A DNA stretch of 64,000 nucleotides from Martensiomyces pterosporus. Lineage: Eukaryota; Kickxellomycota; Kickxellomycetes; Kickxellales; Kickxellaceae. The stretch is taken from the NCBI GenBank assembly GCA_025201845.1, contig MU603932.1:235481-299480 (forward strand), written 5' to 3'. Of this stretch, positions 31,801-42,111 are shown one piece after another. A program made the position numbers and the translations under genes. How positions within the stretch are numbered: the stretch's first letter is position 1; each line of letters begins with the position of its first letter. Below the pieces are notes generated by a model. The model did no database searches and was not told the origin of the DNA. It was given only the letters and a program-made list of their open reading frames with translations.

Positions 31801-34029
31801 CAACAGCCGGGTCAGCAGCAGTAGCAGCACAGTCTTCATCAGATACTGCCATGTCTGTAGTCTCGGCAGTGTCTGAAACATCAAGTGGCTCGGCAGGATC
31901 TGCCACAGCCTCTGCAATCTTGGCTGGCTCTGCAGCCTCACCAACGGCAGATGCCACTGTGGGCTCCTCTGGCCCAACGACGACAAGATCTGTGCTTGCC
32001 CTGATGGGGATAGCGGGCTCGGCAGCCTCAGAAGGCTCAGCATCGGGTTCGGGGGCACCTCCAGAATCTGCGATATCAGCAGTCACATCTTCAGCGATAG
32101 TTAACGGCTCTGCAGCCTCGGCGGTTTCAGGACTACCAGCTGGAGTGGATGGCTCCGCGACTTCCTTTGGCTCAGTGGTGTTTCTGGAATGGACAAAATC
32201 AGCTGTTTCTACGGCCTCCACAGCAGCATCTGATGCTGTGGGCATATCCTGCTCAGTACCAGCGCAACCAATGCTTGCGTCGACTGTGCTTGCAGGCTCT
32301 GCTGATTCGGTAGCATCAGCATCAGGTACAGAAGCGTTGGCCAAGTCGGTCGCATCAGTGGCTGCCGCGGTCTCTACAACTTCAGCAGAGATGTGCGATT
32401 CTGCAGGTTCGCCTAGTTCACCAGGCATATCCTCCGCCGCAACGTCTTCGGGCTTGGTCTGTGAAAGGGGCCCGTCTGCAGCCTCCACTGAGACCTCCCC
32501 TCTGTGCTCCACCGGTTCCGCAAGCGTAGGTTGTTCGACAGGCGCAGAGACAAGTGCATCTTTCTGCTCATGTGAAATAGCATCGACTATTGGCTCTGTG
32601 GTTTCCGCCGAGCTATCAGCAGGCACGGGATCCTCAGGAACCGCCGCCGTTTCTGCCTCTGTGGCATCAACGACCGTCCCAGGCTTAACAGTGTCAACTG
32701 GTGCTTTTGACGCCTCATCAGTCTCGGCTGCTGCAGCGGTAAACTCAGCGGTATCGGCCTGCTCAACTTCCGCAGGCTGCGCGGGCTCCTCAATGTCTGG
32801 CGCATCACTGGCCGGCTCGACGTTGTCCAATCGCTCCTCCGTTATGGCAATGGGCTCCTCGGGCTCAGCAGTGCCCCTTGCGTGTTCAGCAGGCTCAGTG
32901 GTCTCGATCGGGTCAACATCTGATGAGTCAATTGGCGCCTCTTGTACATCTGTATCCTCAGGGTCAGCACAATCAATACCTTCATCGGCTTCATCCTTAT
33001 CGACAGGCCTGGTGGCATCGTCATGCCCAACAAACTCGGGTGTATTGAGAGGTGAATCAGGTGCTGCATGTTCAACTGCGGCGATATCTTCAGTCGAGTC
33101 CGAAGGCCCTGCTTGCTCGGCAGCGGCATCAGTGCCTACAGGCTCAGCAGACTCGACAGGCTCAGCAGATTCGACAGGCTCAGCAGATTCGACAGGCTCA
33201 ACAGACTCGACAGACTCAGCAGGTGCACTGCTCTCAGCGGTCTCGAGCGTGTCTTGGGGTGCTATGTCGTCTTGAACATCCACAGTATCCACAGTATCCA
33301 CAGTATCCACAGTATCCACAGTATCCACAGCTTCCGCAGGCTCACGCTGCTCACTAGCTTCAGCAACATCAACACCTGGCATGTCGCCAGGAGGCGGTAG
33401 AGTGGCAGATACACAACGAATCTCTGAAAGTGTCAAGTCAGCACAGGATGAAACTGCAGAGTCATGTTCCTCAAGTAGCCTGAGAACGGCAGCTGGGCCC
33501 GGAATATCTACATCAGCTGGCATTTCCATGAATCCAGGGGCAGCACAACGGACCAATGCTTGGCCATCAGATGAAAGCGTTGTTAGTAAGATACCTACAT
33601 GTTTGCTGCAAGAAACATGCTGGACGCATATACGATTACAATGTGCCTGTGTCGTTGGCTGTTACCTTGCAAGCTGCTGTCCTTCTGGTCAGTTTGTTGA
33701 GCAGCAGAAATATCGCCGGAGATGGTAAGCGGCAGGGTGTACTCGCCAGTTGCAGGGTCGCTGGCTGCATTCTTGAGGGAGAAGGGGCCGGCGACATTCA
33801 CACCGTCCACCAAGTATGAGTACTCGGAGATGCGTGCTGGATGGGGGATGTCGGCTGAAGCGACATACACGGCGCTGTCGGCATCATCGGCCGATATTTT
33901 GGGAATTAGCACCATGTGCTCCTCGGTGCTGTTTTCGAGGACGGCATCAATGCCGATGGAGCCGTCTCTGGGCAAGGAGCCCCTCTTGGCAGTGAGCTCA
34001 AAGTTGTAAGTGGTATAAGTGCAGTCCAT
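22808..34029 (-). CDS. Giant acidic Ala/Glu-rich repeat protein (about 3,704 residues), two exons
   Basis: Exon 1 is 34029-33666 and exon 2 is 33558-22808. The 107-bp intron has donor GTAACA, a perfect TACTAAC branch site and acceptor AAG. The first 105 or so residues form an ordinary folded-looking domain with beta pattern (ISEYSYLVDGV, EYTLPLTISG). Residues from about 190 to 3,480 are degenerate repeats built from phrases like AVAEPDEPAE, PADSPEAVEA and TADAEDTAAD, nearly free of Lys, Arg, aromatic residues and Cys. Short perfect repeats (VDT, DA, AES, EPVESA) are embedded. The last 200 residues change to a basic Ser-rich region ending HTILGVFKRMFR. No membrane segment or signal peptide is visible. 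The family is not recognised; a bristle, scaffold or acidic binding role is speculation. Confidence 0.8.
23745..23800 (-). repeat. 6-bp repeat coding (Asp-Ala)n in the giant gene
   Basis: About nine near-perfect copies of catcag on the plus strand encode alternating Asp-Ala on the minus strand. This is the longest pure microsatellite in the giant gene and a likely length-variable site. Confidence 0.95.
27921..27968 (-). repeat. 9-bp repeat coding (Ala-Glu-Ser)n in the giant gene
   Basis: Five copies of a 9-bp gcggattca-type unit encode Ala-Glu-Ser triplets on the minus strand, in frame with the surrounding degenerate repeats. Confidence 0.92.
33140..33215 (-). repeat. 18-bp repeat coding SAEPVE units in the giant gene
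   Basis: Three to four copies of an 18-bp unit (tcgacaggctcagcagat type) encode Glu-Pro-Val-Glu-Ser-Ala on the minus strand. Copies differ at few bases, so they expanded more recently than most of the protein. Confidence 0.9.
33281..33330 (-). repeat. 9-bp repeat coding (Val-Asp-Thr)n in the giant gene
   Basis: Five perfect copies of cacagtatc encode Val-Asp-Thr triplets near the start of the repeat region. Confidence 0.95.
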
Positions 34030-35542
34030 AGCGGCTTTTCGCCTTTGCCTAGCTGCGACAGCTGGAGTAAATAAGTTATATAGCTGGGAAAATGAGAATA
34101 TACGGAGAAGTGATGGCCAGTGCGTTTGCAGGCCAAGCGTTGCTATATTACTACGTGTGCTCTCGGGTAGCTTCTCTTGGCGATTTTGTATGTATACAAG
34201 AGCAGCGTTGCTATTATTAGTTAGGTAGGAAGTGTGCAAAGACAGAAGAAAAGCGGGAGCCAAAGGCGAGGAGGAGCGAGGCTTCCTTTTTACGTCTCAT
34301 CCTGGTGTCTCAGCGGGCCAGAAGGATGCACTGCTGCGCTGTGCTGCTTGCATTCAGTGCTTGCCATCCTCGGAAGGAAATGCGCACTACACGCATTTGT
34401 CGAAACGATACGCCAACAAACGGCCAGCGTGCTCTTTATTTGGTCATGGCGAGCAGCAGGAGCAGGAGCAACAAAACAGCAAAGCGATAAGCCTCCCAAA
34501 TCAATAGCTGCTGCTTCATGTCTACAGTCAGGGTGCCTCTACAAGGATATTTCGCCGTCAGCGATGCGCATTGGCAGCAAAAGAAAACAGACAATGGCCG
34601 AGCTAGCAGGCTCATGGGCAAGGAGCAGAGCTTGTGGTGCATGCACAATAGTGCAAGTGGTGCAGTGCTGCCGGAGGGAATGCGCACATCCCCCGACCCT
34701 GGATCCTACAAGGCGACAGCCAAATGAAAAATGCGCTCGGCGTGTGTGCTTTTGTTCATAGCAAAGCTGCTACTGGTGCCTGGCCACATGTCTCGGACGT
34801 ACATGGAAGCAAGGATGAAGATGTGACTTTAGACTTCCACCTCATGCACATCCAACTTGTGTTGGGGGTGGGGGATGTGCTCGGAAGCAGCACATATGCA
34901 ACCACGCACATCTTTGATGCGCTCAACTCTCCTTCCGCACACAGCACCTGTCTAGGAATAGTGGGGGGGCGATGCTGCTCACTATTTCTTGCCAGCCTTT
35001 GGCACGCTGTGCAAGCATTGTTGGTGCCGCAGCCCTAAATCGCATTTTTCGATTTCTGCGCAGCGCATTGTGGGTGCACGATGTTCAACGACTTCATCGC
35101 AGAATGGCAGCGTGCGCAACCAGCGCCGCCGCTCAAGGAATTCTGGCCGACAATGAAAGTCTGCACAAATGTACACATGATCTATATTAACAGAATGGTG
35201 CTGCAGGCGAGAGGCAAGCCAGCACAGCACAGCACAGCGCGCCGTGTCCTTCGGCCATTGCGAAAGTTCTGGTGGCAGCAGCAAGACTGCACGCACGAAA
35301 GCAGCATATCCCAACCAGCGTTCCCACTACATCCGAGCATTGACAGCCGCAGATCCTTGCTTGGAACAGACTGCCCAGAAGCAGCATTTCCATTTATTCG
35401 CATCCCCCAATCCACAAGTGCACACACACACACACACACCAAAGGTCATTGCCGTCAAGGAGACGCAGCAACGAAATATATTAAGCTTTACGAACCACCG
35501 CCACCTGCCAAAGCACAGCACGTAGCAATAGCGCAGCCGTGT
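34030..35542. other. Long intergenic region upstream of the giant gene
   Basis: About 1.5 kb separate the giant gene from the stop of the CBM48 gene; both are on the minus strand. A minus-strand TATATAAC lies about 45-53 bp upstream of the giant-gene ATG. A (CA)n tract is at 35421-35439. A plus-strand frame from 35081 begins MFNDFIAEWQRAQPAPPLKE and could be a short coding exon, but its continuation is unconvincing. Nothing else is supported. Confidence 0.4.
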
Positions 35543-36447
35543 CTACGAATAAAACAGCGCACTGAACACGCCAAGAAGGGCAAATAGGAGCACAAGAATG
35601 GCTGCTCGCAAATACTGCTGGCCGCTGCTGAGACCCGCCTGCTGCTCGCTGCTGGGAAAGCCTTCTCCTTGCGTCGAGCTTGTTGCCTGGCTAATTGACC
35701 TAGAGTGTCCCTGTGCCTGACTGCTGCCCGAGTGGCTTCCTGTTCTATGCGGGCTGGGGCGCTTTCCAAGTAGTGCGGTGCGCTCAGAGGCAATGTGCTC
35801 AGAGGCAATGTGCTTAAAGCCCTATGCGTGCAGCCATAAAACAAAAATGGTCAACGATAGTATGAGCGCTAATCAGCACGCCATCATGGCAGCAAACGAA
35901 GACGGGCATATATGCTCGCCAAAGTCACAAGACAAATGCAGTGTGTATTGACAGCAGTGGCATGCTCGCTTCACTCCTCACGTGCCTTGATGGCAGCATT
36001 GCATCGGGGTGACGGCCCGGACGATTGAGAGAGCTGCCGCTTCCAGCGCATCTTTAAAACACCTACCTGCGCGCCTTCCGCATCAACAGTAAGGACCACC
36101 TCTGGAGGATGGCTGTTCGGTGCGCTTGAGCTGCTAGTGCGTTTGGCTGCTGGGTGTGGCACGACGATGACGTTGTTTATATTGCCATGCCCGTCATCCA
36201 CCGTGTCGTACGCTGCTGCGTTGACGCGCCAGTCGCTGCCGTTTACCACAAACTTGAATTCGTATGTGCCGGGCTGGAGCAGCAGTCGCGTGCTATATCC
36301 GCCTAGCGGCGTGCGTGCGAGTGGTATCGCGTCCTGCCACCACCGCGCGCTATCGCGTGAAAATGTGCCATAGATCTCCACTCTGTCGGCTGCTCCGTCT
36401 GGCCAGGCTATCGGCGTGCCGATTTCGCTGTCGTTTTCGGGACTCAT
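35543..36447 (-). CDS. Tail-anchored CBM48 (glycogen-binding-like) protein, two exons
   Basis: Exons are 36447-36067 and 35821-35543, giving 219 residues. The 245-bp intron has donor GTAGGT and acceptor TAG and joins in phase 0. The N-terminal 90 residues form an AMPK1_CBM/CBM48 domain: VEIYGTFSRDSARWWQD, then LLLQPGTYEFKFVVNGSDWR and GNINNVIVV. A Ser/Gln-rich linker follows, and the protein ends in a single hydrophobic helix (LRAAILVLLFALLGVFSALF) two residues from the C-terminus. This predicts a tail-anchored protein with its carbohydrate-binding domain in the cytosol. Yeast Crp1/Mdg1 share the CBM, while mammalian STBD1 shares the idea of a membrane-bound starch-binding module. The frame extends to 36519, giving an N-terminus that could mimic a signal peptide, so the start is uncertain. 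Confidence 0.75.
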
Positions 36448-36992
36448 AGCAGCCTGTTTCTCGGTATGGCTTGCAGACAGTAGCAGTAGCAGAAAGCCGC
36501 TGTAAAAATACAAAGACAAAATACGTGCAACTAAATTGTGCGTGTGTAGCTAGTCTCCATTTGGGGGTTGGTGAATCTGCTGTGGCTATAGCGGAGGCAG
36601 CGTGTCTTCAAGGGGCTCTGTCCGTGTAAACAAGAGCAGCAAGCTACTGCAAACACAAAGATAGATACAAGGAGAGCAGAGCGCATAAATTGAAGAAAAA
36701 CGAAATCAGAGAGAAACGGAACAGCTAGAGACCGCCAATCTCCAGGCGCATAGCGGCTGTCCGCCGCATCACCCGGTGCGCAGTTCATACAAGCCGCAAG
36801 GCAGCGCGGGCCGCGGGGGTTGGGGGCTTGAGGGGCTGGGCGTATGGAATCGCGCCATTTCCGCATCAGGTGAGGGAACGGAAAGGGAAACTAGATGCAG
36901 GGCATGCGAGGAGAGCAGCACTCTGGCAACCAAAGCAGACCCAGTCTCAGCGGAAAAAGAACCGGCTGCACACATACCGAGTGCTAAAGCAC
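36448..36992. other. Intergenic region between PRP22 and the CBM48 gene
   Basis: About 545 bp hold the CBM48 promoter and the PRP22 3' flank. The frames here are shadows without domain features. Confidence 0.4.
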
Positions 36993-39900
36993 CTATCCGA
37001 ACGTCTGCTTTGTCCTCCGGGGCTTGCGGACACGGCTGATGCGCCATTCATTGGGCTTCTCAAACTTGTTGTAGAGGGGCTCCAGTCTCTCGTTGCGCTT
37101 GCGGCGCGAGATCTTGTTTGCGTCGGCAACCTTGAAGAACGTTGGCGCCATCTCCACCAGCCACTTTGGCTCAACCACCGTCACTTCGCGCATGTACTCC
37201 TTGGATGTCATCACGAGCTCGTGGTAGATGACCCATTCGGGGTTCTTGTTGAACAGGGCGCTGGACGGGTGGATGTAGACAGGCGTGCCCTCGACAAGCG
37301 TCTTGTATCCCTCTTGCGGGTCGCGCTTCGCCGCATGGCGGAAGAAGCCTGCGCAGAGAGCACGTCGGACTGGGTCAAAGTTGCGCTCGCCGCAGCTGAC
37401 AATGTCCTGCTTGTACCGGTCCATGATGCCGACCATCTGCTTGCGGATGTCCGAGGCGCTGCGGAGGCGGCGGTACTGAATAAAATTGTCAAAGCACCAG
37501 CTGTTGCTGAACTTTGCAGCCTTCCACGAGTTGTAGACCGTTAGAAGCGTCAGATGGTCGCCCTCGGGCTGGTGGAACTTTGCTTTCTTCGAGTCAGCTG
37601 CAGCCTGCTTCTCCTTCGGGCGGTAGAACACGCTGCCCTCCGCCGAAAGCATGGCGGCGATGGTGAGCACCTCTTCGCTGCAGCCAAGCTCGACGCTGGC
37701 AAGAAGCGCCTTGGCAAGCTCGGGGCTCATTGGGAACTCGGCCATCTTGCGGCCAATGCGCGTCAGCAGCCCCTCGCTGTCCAGGGCTCCGAGAGAGTAC
37801 AAGAGCTCCAGCGAAGCGACAAGGGTCTGTACTGGCGGCGGATCCATAAAGTCGAACCCAATGAGGTCGTTGATCCCCATTGCTTTGAGCTGCAGAACAG
37901 TCGACGACAGGTTGACGCGCTGGATCTCGGGGACGCTGTTGGGAAGCATCTCGTTGCGGAACGCCGATTCGGTGTAGAGCCGATAGCATTTGCCGGGCCC
38001 AGTCCGCCCTGCACGTCCAGAGCGCTGCTTGGCCTGCGCTTGGGAAATGGGGGTCACAACCAGCTGGTCGAGCCCTGATTTGGCGTCGTACGTCTTCTGC
38101 TTCACAAACCCGGGATCCACAACATAGTAGATGCCATCGATGGTGACGGATGTCTCTGCAATGTTCGTCGAAATAACAATCTTGCGCGAGCCAGGCGGCG
38201 CAGGCTCAAAAATGCGCGACTGCATCTCAGAGGGAAGAGACGAATAAACTGGCAGAATGATCAGCTCTGGAACCATCGACCCAAGCGCCTTCATCCGCTC
38301 GTACAGAATCTCGGCTGCCGTGTCGATTTCCTCCTGGCCGGTCAAGAACAGCAGAATGTCGCCCGGGGGCTCGGTCAAGTGGATCTGCATCACGGTTATC
38401 AGCGCAGAGTCCAAGTAGTCGGTCTCTGGCTCGCGCGAAAACAGAACCTCGACAGGAAAGGTGCGGCCAGGGATCGTGAAAATCGGGCAGTTGTTGAAGT
38501 ACTTTGAAAACTTCTCGGCATCCAACGTGGCCGACGTCACAATGAGCTTCAGGTCAGGCCGGCGACGGCATGTTTCTTTGAGCAGGCCAAACAGCACGTC
38601 CGTGTTTATACCGCGCTCATGGGCCTCGTCAAGCATGATGACAGAGTACCTGCGCAGCTCCGAATCGAGCAATATCTCGCGAATCAGCATACCATCGGTG
38701 CAGTACTTTATCCTGGTCTCTGGCGAGGTGCAGTCCTCGTAGCGGATGGTATACCCGACCTCGGCCCCCAGGCGACACCCAACCTCTTCGGCGACTCGCT
38801 TGGCCACGCTGGTCGCCGCCACTCGACGCGGCTGCGTACAGCCTATGCGGCCGTGTCTTGCAAACCCTTCCTCGTAAAGATACTGTGTCAGCTGGGTTGT
38901 CTTTCCAGACCCTGTGTCGCCAACAGCAACAAGGAACTGGTGCTTGGCGACAGCCTCCACAAACAGATCGCGCAGCCTGTACACTGGGAGGCTCTTGCGT
39001 TGCTCCTGGATGGACAGATCAGTGATCTTGCCGTATGTGACGGCCCTTCCCTGAACTGCGCGCTTCCACTCTGGCACATCGCCGTCCCGCGATTTGCTTG
39101 CAATGTCAGCTGCAATGCCGCGCAAGTCCTGCGCAAAGTTTCTCTCGCCAGGCGCAGGCATAGGGTCCTCCCACGGGCGGCTGAGGTCCTTGGGCAGAGC
39201 GTCCAACTCTGCCTCTGCCTGCTGCTGCTTCACTTCCTTGCGCTCCTTTGCTAGCGCCGCACTCGCAAGCGCAGCTCGGTTCAGCGATCCATCCGGCGCC
39301 TTGACAACTTTGACTGGGCTCAGCTGCATTGTCTGCCCAGTTTGCCCACGCAAGAACTCGGGCTCCTCCTCGCGCAACTCAATGTCCAGCTCCTCCTCGT
39401 TGTCCTCGAATGCAGGCATGCCGTCTTCGTCGACGTCATCCAGCCCAGGATAATCCGATTTATCGAGTGCGCCTGAAGCGATAAGCTGCTTGATCTCCCA
39501 CCTTTCGGGCGACGTTAGCCGTTTAACTGAGCTGCTGCCTCCGCCCTTGCTCCTGCTGTTGTCGGCGCCATTGCTAGCAGTGGGTGGCGGCCTAGCTGCT
39601 TGAGTAGATGACTCTGCAGGCTTGCGAGTGCTCGGCTCTGAATCATCGGGCATCCCAGGATGCAGGTGCGGCGTTAGGTCTCTGCCGGTTTCTTGGTCCA
39701 CATCCTTCATCGACAAACCGAGCTTATTGCCAATGATCGACATGACCTTGACCTTCACTCGCTGGCCACGGTCCAGCACCTCGCGTGGGTTCCCCAGACG
39801 CACTCCCTTCTGGATAGCCGAAATATGTACCATGCCCTCAACGCGGGATTTCACGCCTTCCAACGTTACAAACGCCCCAAAGTCCTTGAGGTTTGACACG

Positions 39901-40700
39901 CGCCCGTTATATATCTTGTACAGGACTGGGGACTCGTCCAAGTGAGATGATTGCCCGCGGTGTCCGTGCCTGTCACTACCTCTATTGGCTTCACGATCCC
40001 TGTCTCTGTCTCTGTCTCTGTCTCTGTCTCTGTCTCTGTCTCCGTGCCGATCTGAGTCTCGTCCACCGACTTGTCTATCCCGAGAGGATTCCCACCTTGA
40101 TCGCCTCCTGCTAGGACTTCTGCTAGGACTCCTGCTTCCTCTGCCGCTGCCATCGCCACGTCTCTGAGGCGGCGATCTGCTATGGTGGTCGCTCCGCCTG
40201 TTACGAGGATATCCACGATCGTGATCACGGCTTTGACCACGGTCATGGCGGCTGCTATGCTGGCGGCGGTCTGATGGGTGGTGGCTGCTTTCCTTAACTT
40301 CCCCAAGCAATGAATCAATGTGCTTGTCAATGTCTCCCGCCATTATCTGGTCAGCTGTCGAGCTGCTAGCATGCCTGCGGCTGTTTGGAATTGACAAGCC
40401 TGGGAACAGGGACGGCTTTCCGCCCTGGGACCCTGCGTCCATGACCTCCCCTTGGCCCTGCTTTGGTTTCATTGCGGAAATCATTCGATGCAGGGTTTGA
40501 ACAAAGCTCTCAGAGAACCCACAGTCATCTTGGTCTAGCTTGTGCTTAAAGTCCCCATAGCTCTTGCTCTCGCCATGCAAATGTATGATATACTCTGCAA
40601 CGTCTTTGTCCGAGATTCCAATGTGGTTGGAGAGCTCGCTTGTGATTTTCGATACTAGCGACAAGTGCTCCAGCTGCAGCAGCTCGCTGTCCTTGCCCAT
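36993..40700 (-). CDS. PRP22: Pre-mRNA-splicing DEAH-box helicase Prp22/DHX8
   Basis: The start at 40700 gives 1,235 residues, close to DHX8. The N-terminal helical region ([20 protein letters not shown]) is followed by an Arg/Asp/Ser-rich segment with an RD-dipeptide run. An S1 RNA-binding domain follows ([19 protein letters not shown], then [10 protein letters not shown]). Helicase motifs are [27 protein letters not shown] and [14 protein letters not shown], with WH/ratchet and OB domains after them. The C-terminus [16 protein letters not shown] is typical. Prp22 releases spliced mRNA from the spliceosome. The frame is open to 40856, but the extension is unlike the family. Confidence 0.97.
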   Translation of the reverse strand: MGKDSELLQLEHLSLVSKITSELSNHIGISDKDVAEYIIHLHGESKSYGDFKHKLDQDDCGFSESFVQTLHRMISAMKPKQGQGEVMDAGSQGGKPSLFPGLSIPNSRRHASSSTADQIMAGDIDKHIDSLLGEVKESSHHPSDRRQHSSRHDRGQSRDHDRGYPRNRRSDHHSRSPPQRRGDGSGRGSRSPSRSPSRRRSRWESSRDRQVGGRDSDRHGDRDRDRDRDRDRDRDREANRGSDRHGHRGQSSHLDESPVLYKIYNGRVSNLKDFGAFVTLEGVKSRVEGMVHISAIQKGVRLGNPREVLDRGQRVKVKVMSIIGNKLGLSMKDVDQETGRDLTPHLHPGMPDDSEPSTRKPAESSTQAARPPPTASNGADNSRSKGGGSSSVKRLTSPERWEIKQLIASGALDKSDYPGLDDVDEDGMPAFEDNEEELDIELREEEPEFLRGQTGQTMQLSPVKVVKAPDGSLNRAALASAALAKERKEVKQQQAEAELDALPKDLSRPWEDPMPAPGERNFAQDLRGIAADIASKSRDGDVPEWKRAVQGRAVTYGKITDLSIQEQRKSLPVYRLRDLFVEAVAKHQFLVAVGDTGSGKTTQLTQYLYEEGFARHGRIGCTQPRRVAATSVAKRVAEEVGCRLGAEVGYTIRYEDCTSPETRIKYCTDGMLIREILLDSELRRYSVIMLDEAHERGINTDVLFGLLKETCRRRPDLKLIVTSATLDAEKFSKYFNNCPIFTIPGRTFPVEVLFSREPETDYLDSALITVMQIHLTEPPGDILLFLTGQEEIDTAAEILYERMKALGSMVPELIILPVYSSLPSEMQSRIFEPAPPGSRKIVISTNIAETSVTIDGIYYVVDPGFVKQKTYDAKSGLDQLVVTPISQAQAKQRSGRAGRTGPGKCYRLYTESAFRNEMLPNSVPEIQRVNLSSTVLQLKAMGINDLIGFDFMDPPPVQTLVASLELLYSLGALDSEGLLTRIGRKMAEFPMSPELAKALLASVELGCSEEVLTIAAMLSAEGSVFYRPKEKQAAADSKKAKFHQPEGDHLTLLTVYNSWKAAKFSNSWCFDNFIQYRRLRSASDIRKQMVGIMDRYKQDIVSCGERNFDPVRRALCAGFFRHAAKRDPQEGYKTLVEGTPVYIHPSSALFNKNPEWVIYHELVMTSKEYMREVTVVEPKWLVEMAPTFFKVADANKISRRKRNERLEPLYNKFEKPNEWRISRVRKPRRTKQTFG
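40001..40043 (-). repeat. (TCTCTG)n repeat coding Arg-Asp dipeptides in PRP22
   Basis: About seven copies of tctctg on the plus strand encode alternating Asp-Arg on the minus strand, within the RD/RS region before the S1 domain. Confidence 0.95.
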
Positions 40701-41139
40701 GGCGAATGAAGCTGGCTGCGCCGTTGGATAAGATTTAAACAAAACAAAAAAGCTGCCTGAATGAAAGCGTGTGTGCAAAGGGGCAGAAATGAGTAGAAGC
40801 GGTGCTGAGCAGGAGAGCAAACCAGGAGCGCGTGGGTGCTGAAAAAATACCGACATTTGGCGTCCCCTTGCTGAGGCTCATATGACATTGTTGCACAGGG
40901 GTGTCCCTTGGGGGACGCGTCATTCCAAGCACAGAGCAAGAGAACACGTAATAAGAGCAACGAGCTTCAGCCAGCCTATTTCATGAGCGAAAGGGGCCGA
41001 GTGACGTTGAGCCTCGCCTTTCTTTCTTGCCTTCTCCAGAGCAGCATTCGCCCCGCATTCATTTTCTTTTCTTTTTTAAAACGGACACCACAGCGCGAGC
41101 ACCTGCTTGAGCACCCACACTATAGCAGCAAATTGCAAA
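40701..41139. promoter_or_regulatory. Divergent intergenic region PRP22/UMP1
   Basis: These 439 bp lie between divergent start codons and hold both promoters. An ACGCGT hexamer is near 40915. No Rpn4-type PACE element (GGTGGCAAA) was seen upstream of UMP1. Confidence 0.4.
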
Positions 41140-41562
41140 ATGGCTACCTCGTTCAAGATTGAGGACACGAACACCGCGAATACCTCGACCGTGCTCCCGG
41201 GCTCGACTGAATTCGGCGTGCAGGACATTATTCGCCAGGGACCAAGCAGCCGCATTGACCAGGAGCTCACACGGACCCACCCTCTGGAAGCCCGTCTTGC
41301 CAACTGGGAGAGCGCGCAGCTCAGCATGAAGCTTCACATGCAGCGCAGAATATACGGCCTCCACGCGCCTCTGCGCACGATGATGGAGATTCAGTCCGTC
41401 AAGCAGTCGCCCTTTGCCCTTAACGCCGGTGCCTCGCGGCTCCAGCTCGACATCTTGACAGGCAAGGATGAGACGGTCGATGTCGAGGATGTGTACAATG
41501 ACCATGCGGAGGCCGAGTTGCCAGACGTGCACATGATGCTGGCAAGCAGGCTCAGCGTCTGA
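41140..41562 (+). CDS. UMP1: Proteasome maturation factor Ump1/POMP
   Basis: This single exon encodes 140 residues, the typical size. The N-terminal part (VLPGSTEFGVQDIIRQGPSS) and the C-terminal part (HMQRRIYGLHAPLRTMMEIQ, then RLQLDILTGKDETVDVEDVY) match the conserved UMP1 family core. Ump1 is a chaperone that enters half-proteasomes with the beta subunits and becomes the first substrate when two halves join. The ATG at 41140 starts MATSFKIED; the frame upstream lacks an ATG of its own. Confidence 0.94.
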   Translation: MATSFKIEDTNTANTSTVLPGSTEFGVQDIIRQGPSSRIDQELTRTHPLEARLANWESAQLSMKLHMQRRIYGLHAPLRTMMEIQSVKQSPFALNAGASRLQLDILTGKDETVDVEDVYNDHAEAELPDVHMMLASRLSV

Positions 41563-42111
41563 TCGGGCGCGCTGCTGCCATGTTCTATCCACATACCCAG
41601 CCTAGTACTTCCATATGTATGAGGTAATATAAATCTACGTCAGAAACACAAGCCGCCACCAGCGGTACCCACGCTGCGCTAGGGACGCACGTCGTGCGGC
41701 TACACCCGAGCCGTCTTTGCTGCAGCCCCGCCTGGCTTTCGGGGCTGGGAGCCGGCTCGTAGATCAGGCTCACCAGCAAGCATCCCCACATGGCTCGGCT
41801 TGCGCGCACTCCTGGCCAATGGGCACGCGTGGCGGGTCTGCCTCAGCGATATGCGCGTTGCGCAAGTGGGTTTTTTCTTGTGGGCGCGAGCGCAAATGCG
41901 CAGCCATTTTTGCAGAGTATTTCTAGCAGCCCGGCTCTCCCTCCCGCCTTGGTTTTCACGCTTTCCTCCACCACTTCCACACCCCCTCGCTACTTCACAC
42001 AGTGTTTTTGAAAGACGCAAGCGCACACGCTTTGCTGCTGTTTTATACACACACGCTTATTCCTGCACCCACCTGAACCAGCCTTCGGCCATACACTGGC
42101 AGCCACGAGCA
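41563..42111. promoter_or_regulatory. RAD51 upstream region
   Basis: These 549 bp follow UMP1 and precede RAD51 on the same strand. A CCAAT box at 41816-41820 and an ACGCGT MluI-type hexamer at 41825-41830 lie together about 285 bp before the ATG. MCB elements control yeast RAD51 and other S-phase genes, so a similar control is possible here. Confidence 0.4.

Noticed and set aside
24642..33275. Very long plus-strand open frames (789, 1,040 and 681 codons) opposite the giant gene
   Set aside because: They are the antisense of Glu/Ala/Ser-rich codons, which rarely give stops in that frame. They have the same repeat boundaries as the minus gene, no introns or domains, and poor start context. 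The minus frame has a clean spliced 5' exon and a sensible C-terminus.
23745..33330. CRISPR-like arrays from evenly repeated short units
   Set aside because: Units are 6-18 bp coding microsatellites in frame with one gene, with no spacers, in a eukaryotic genome.
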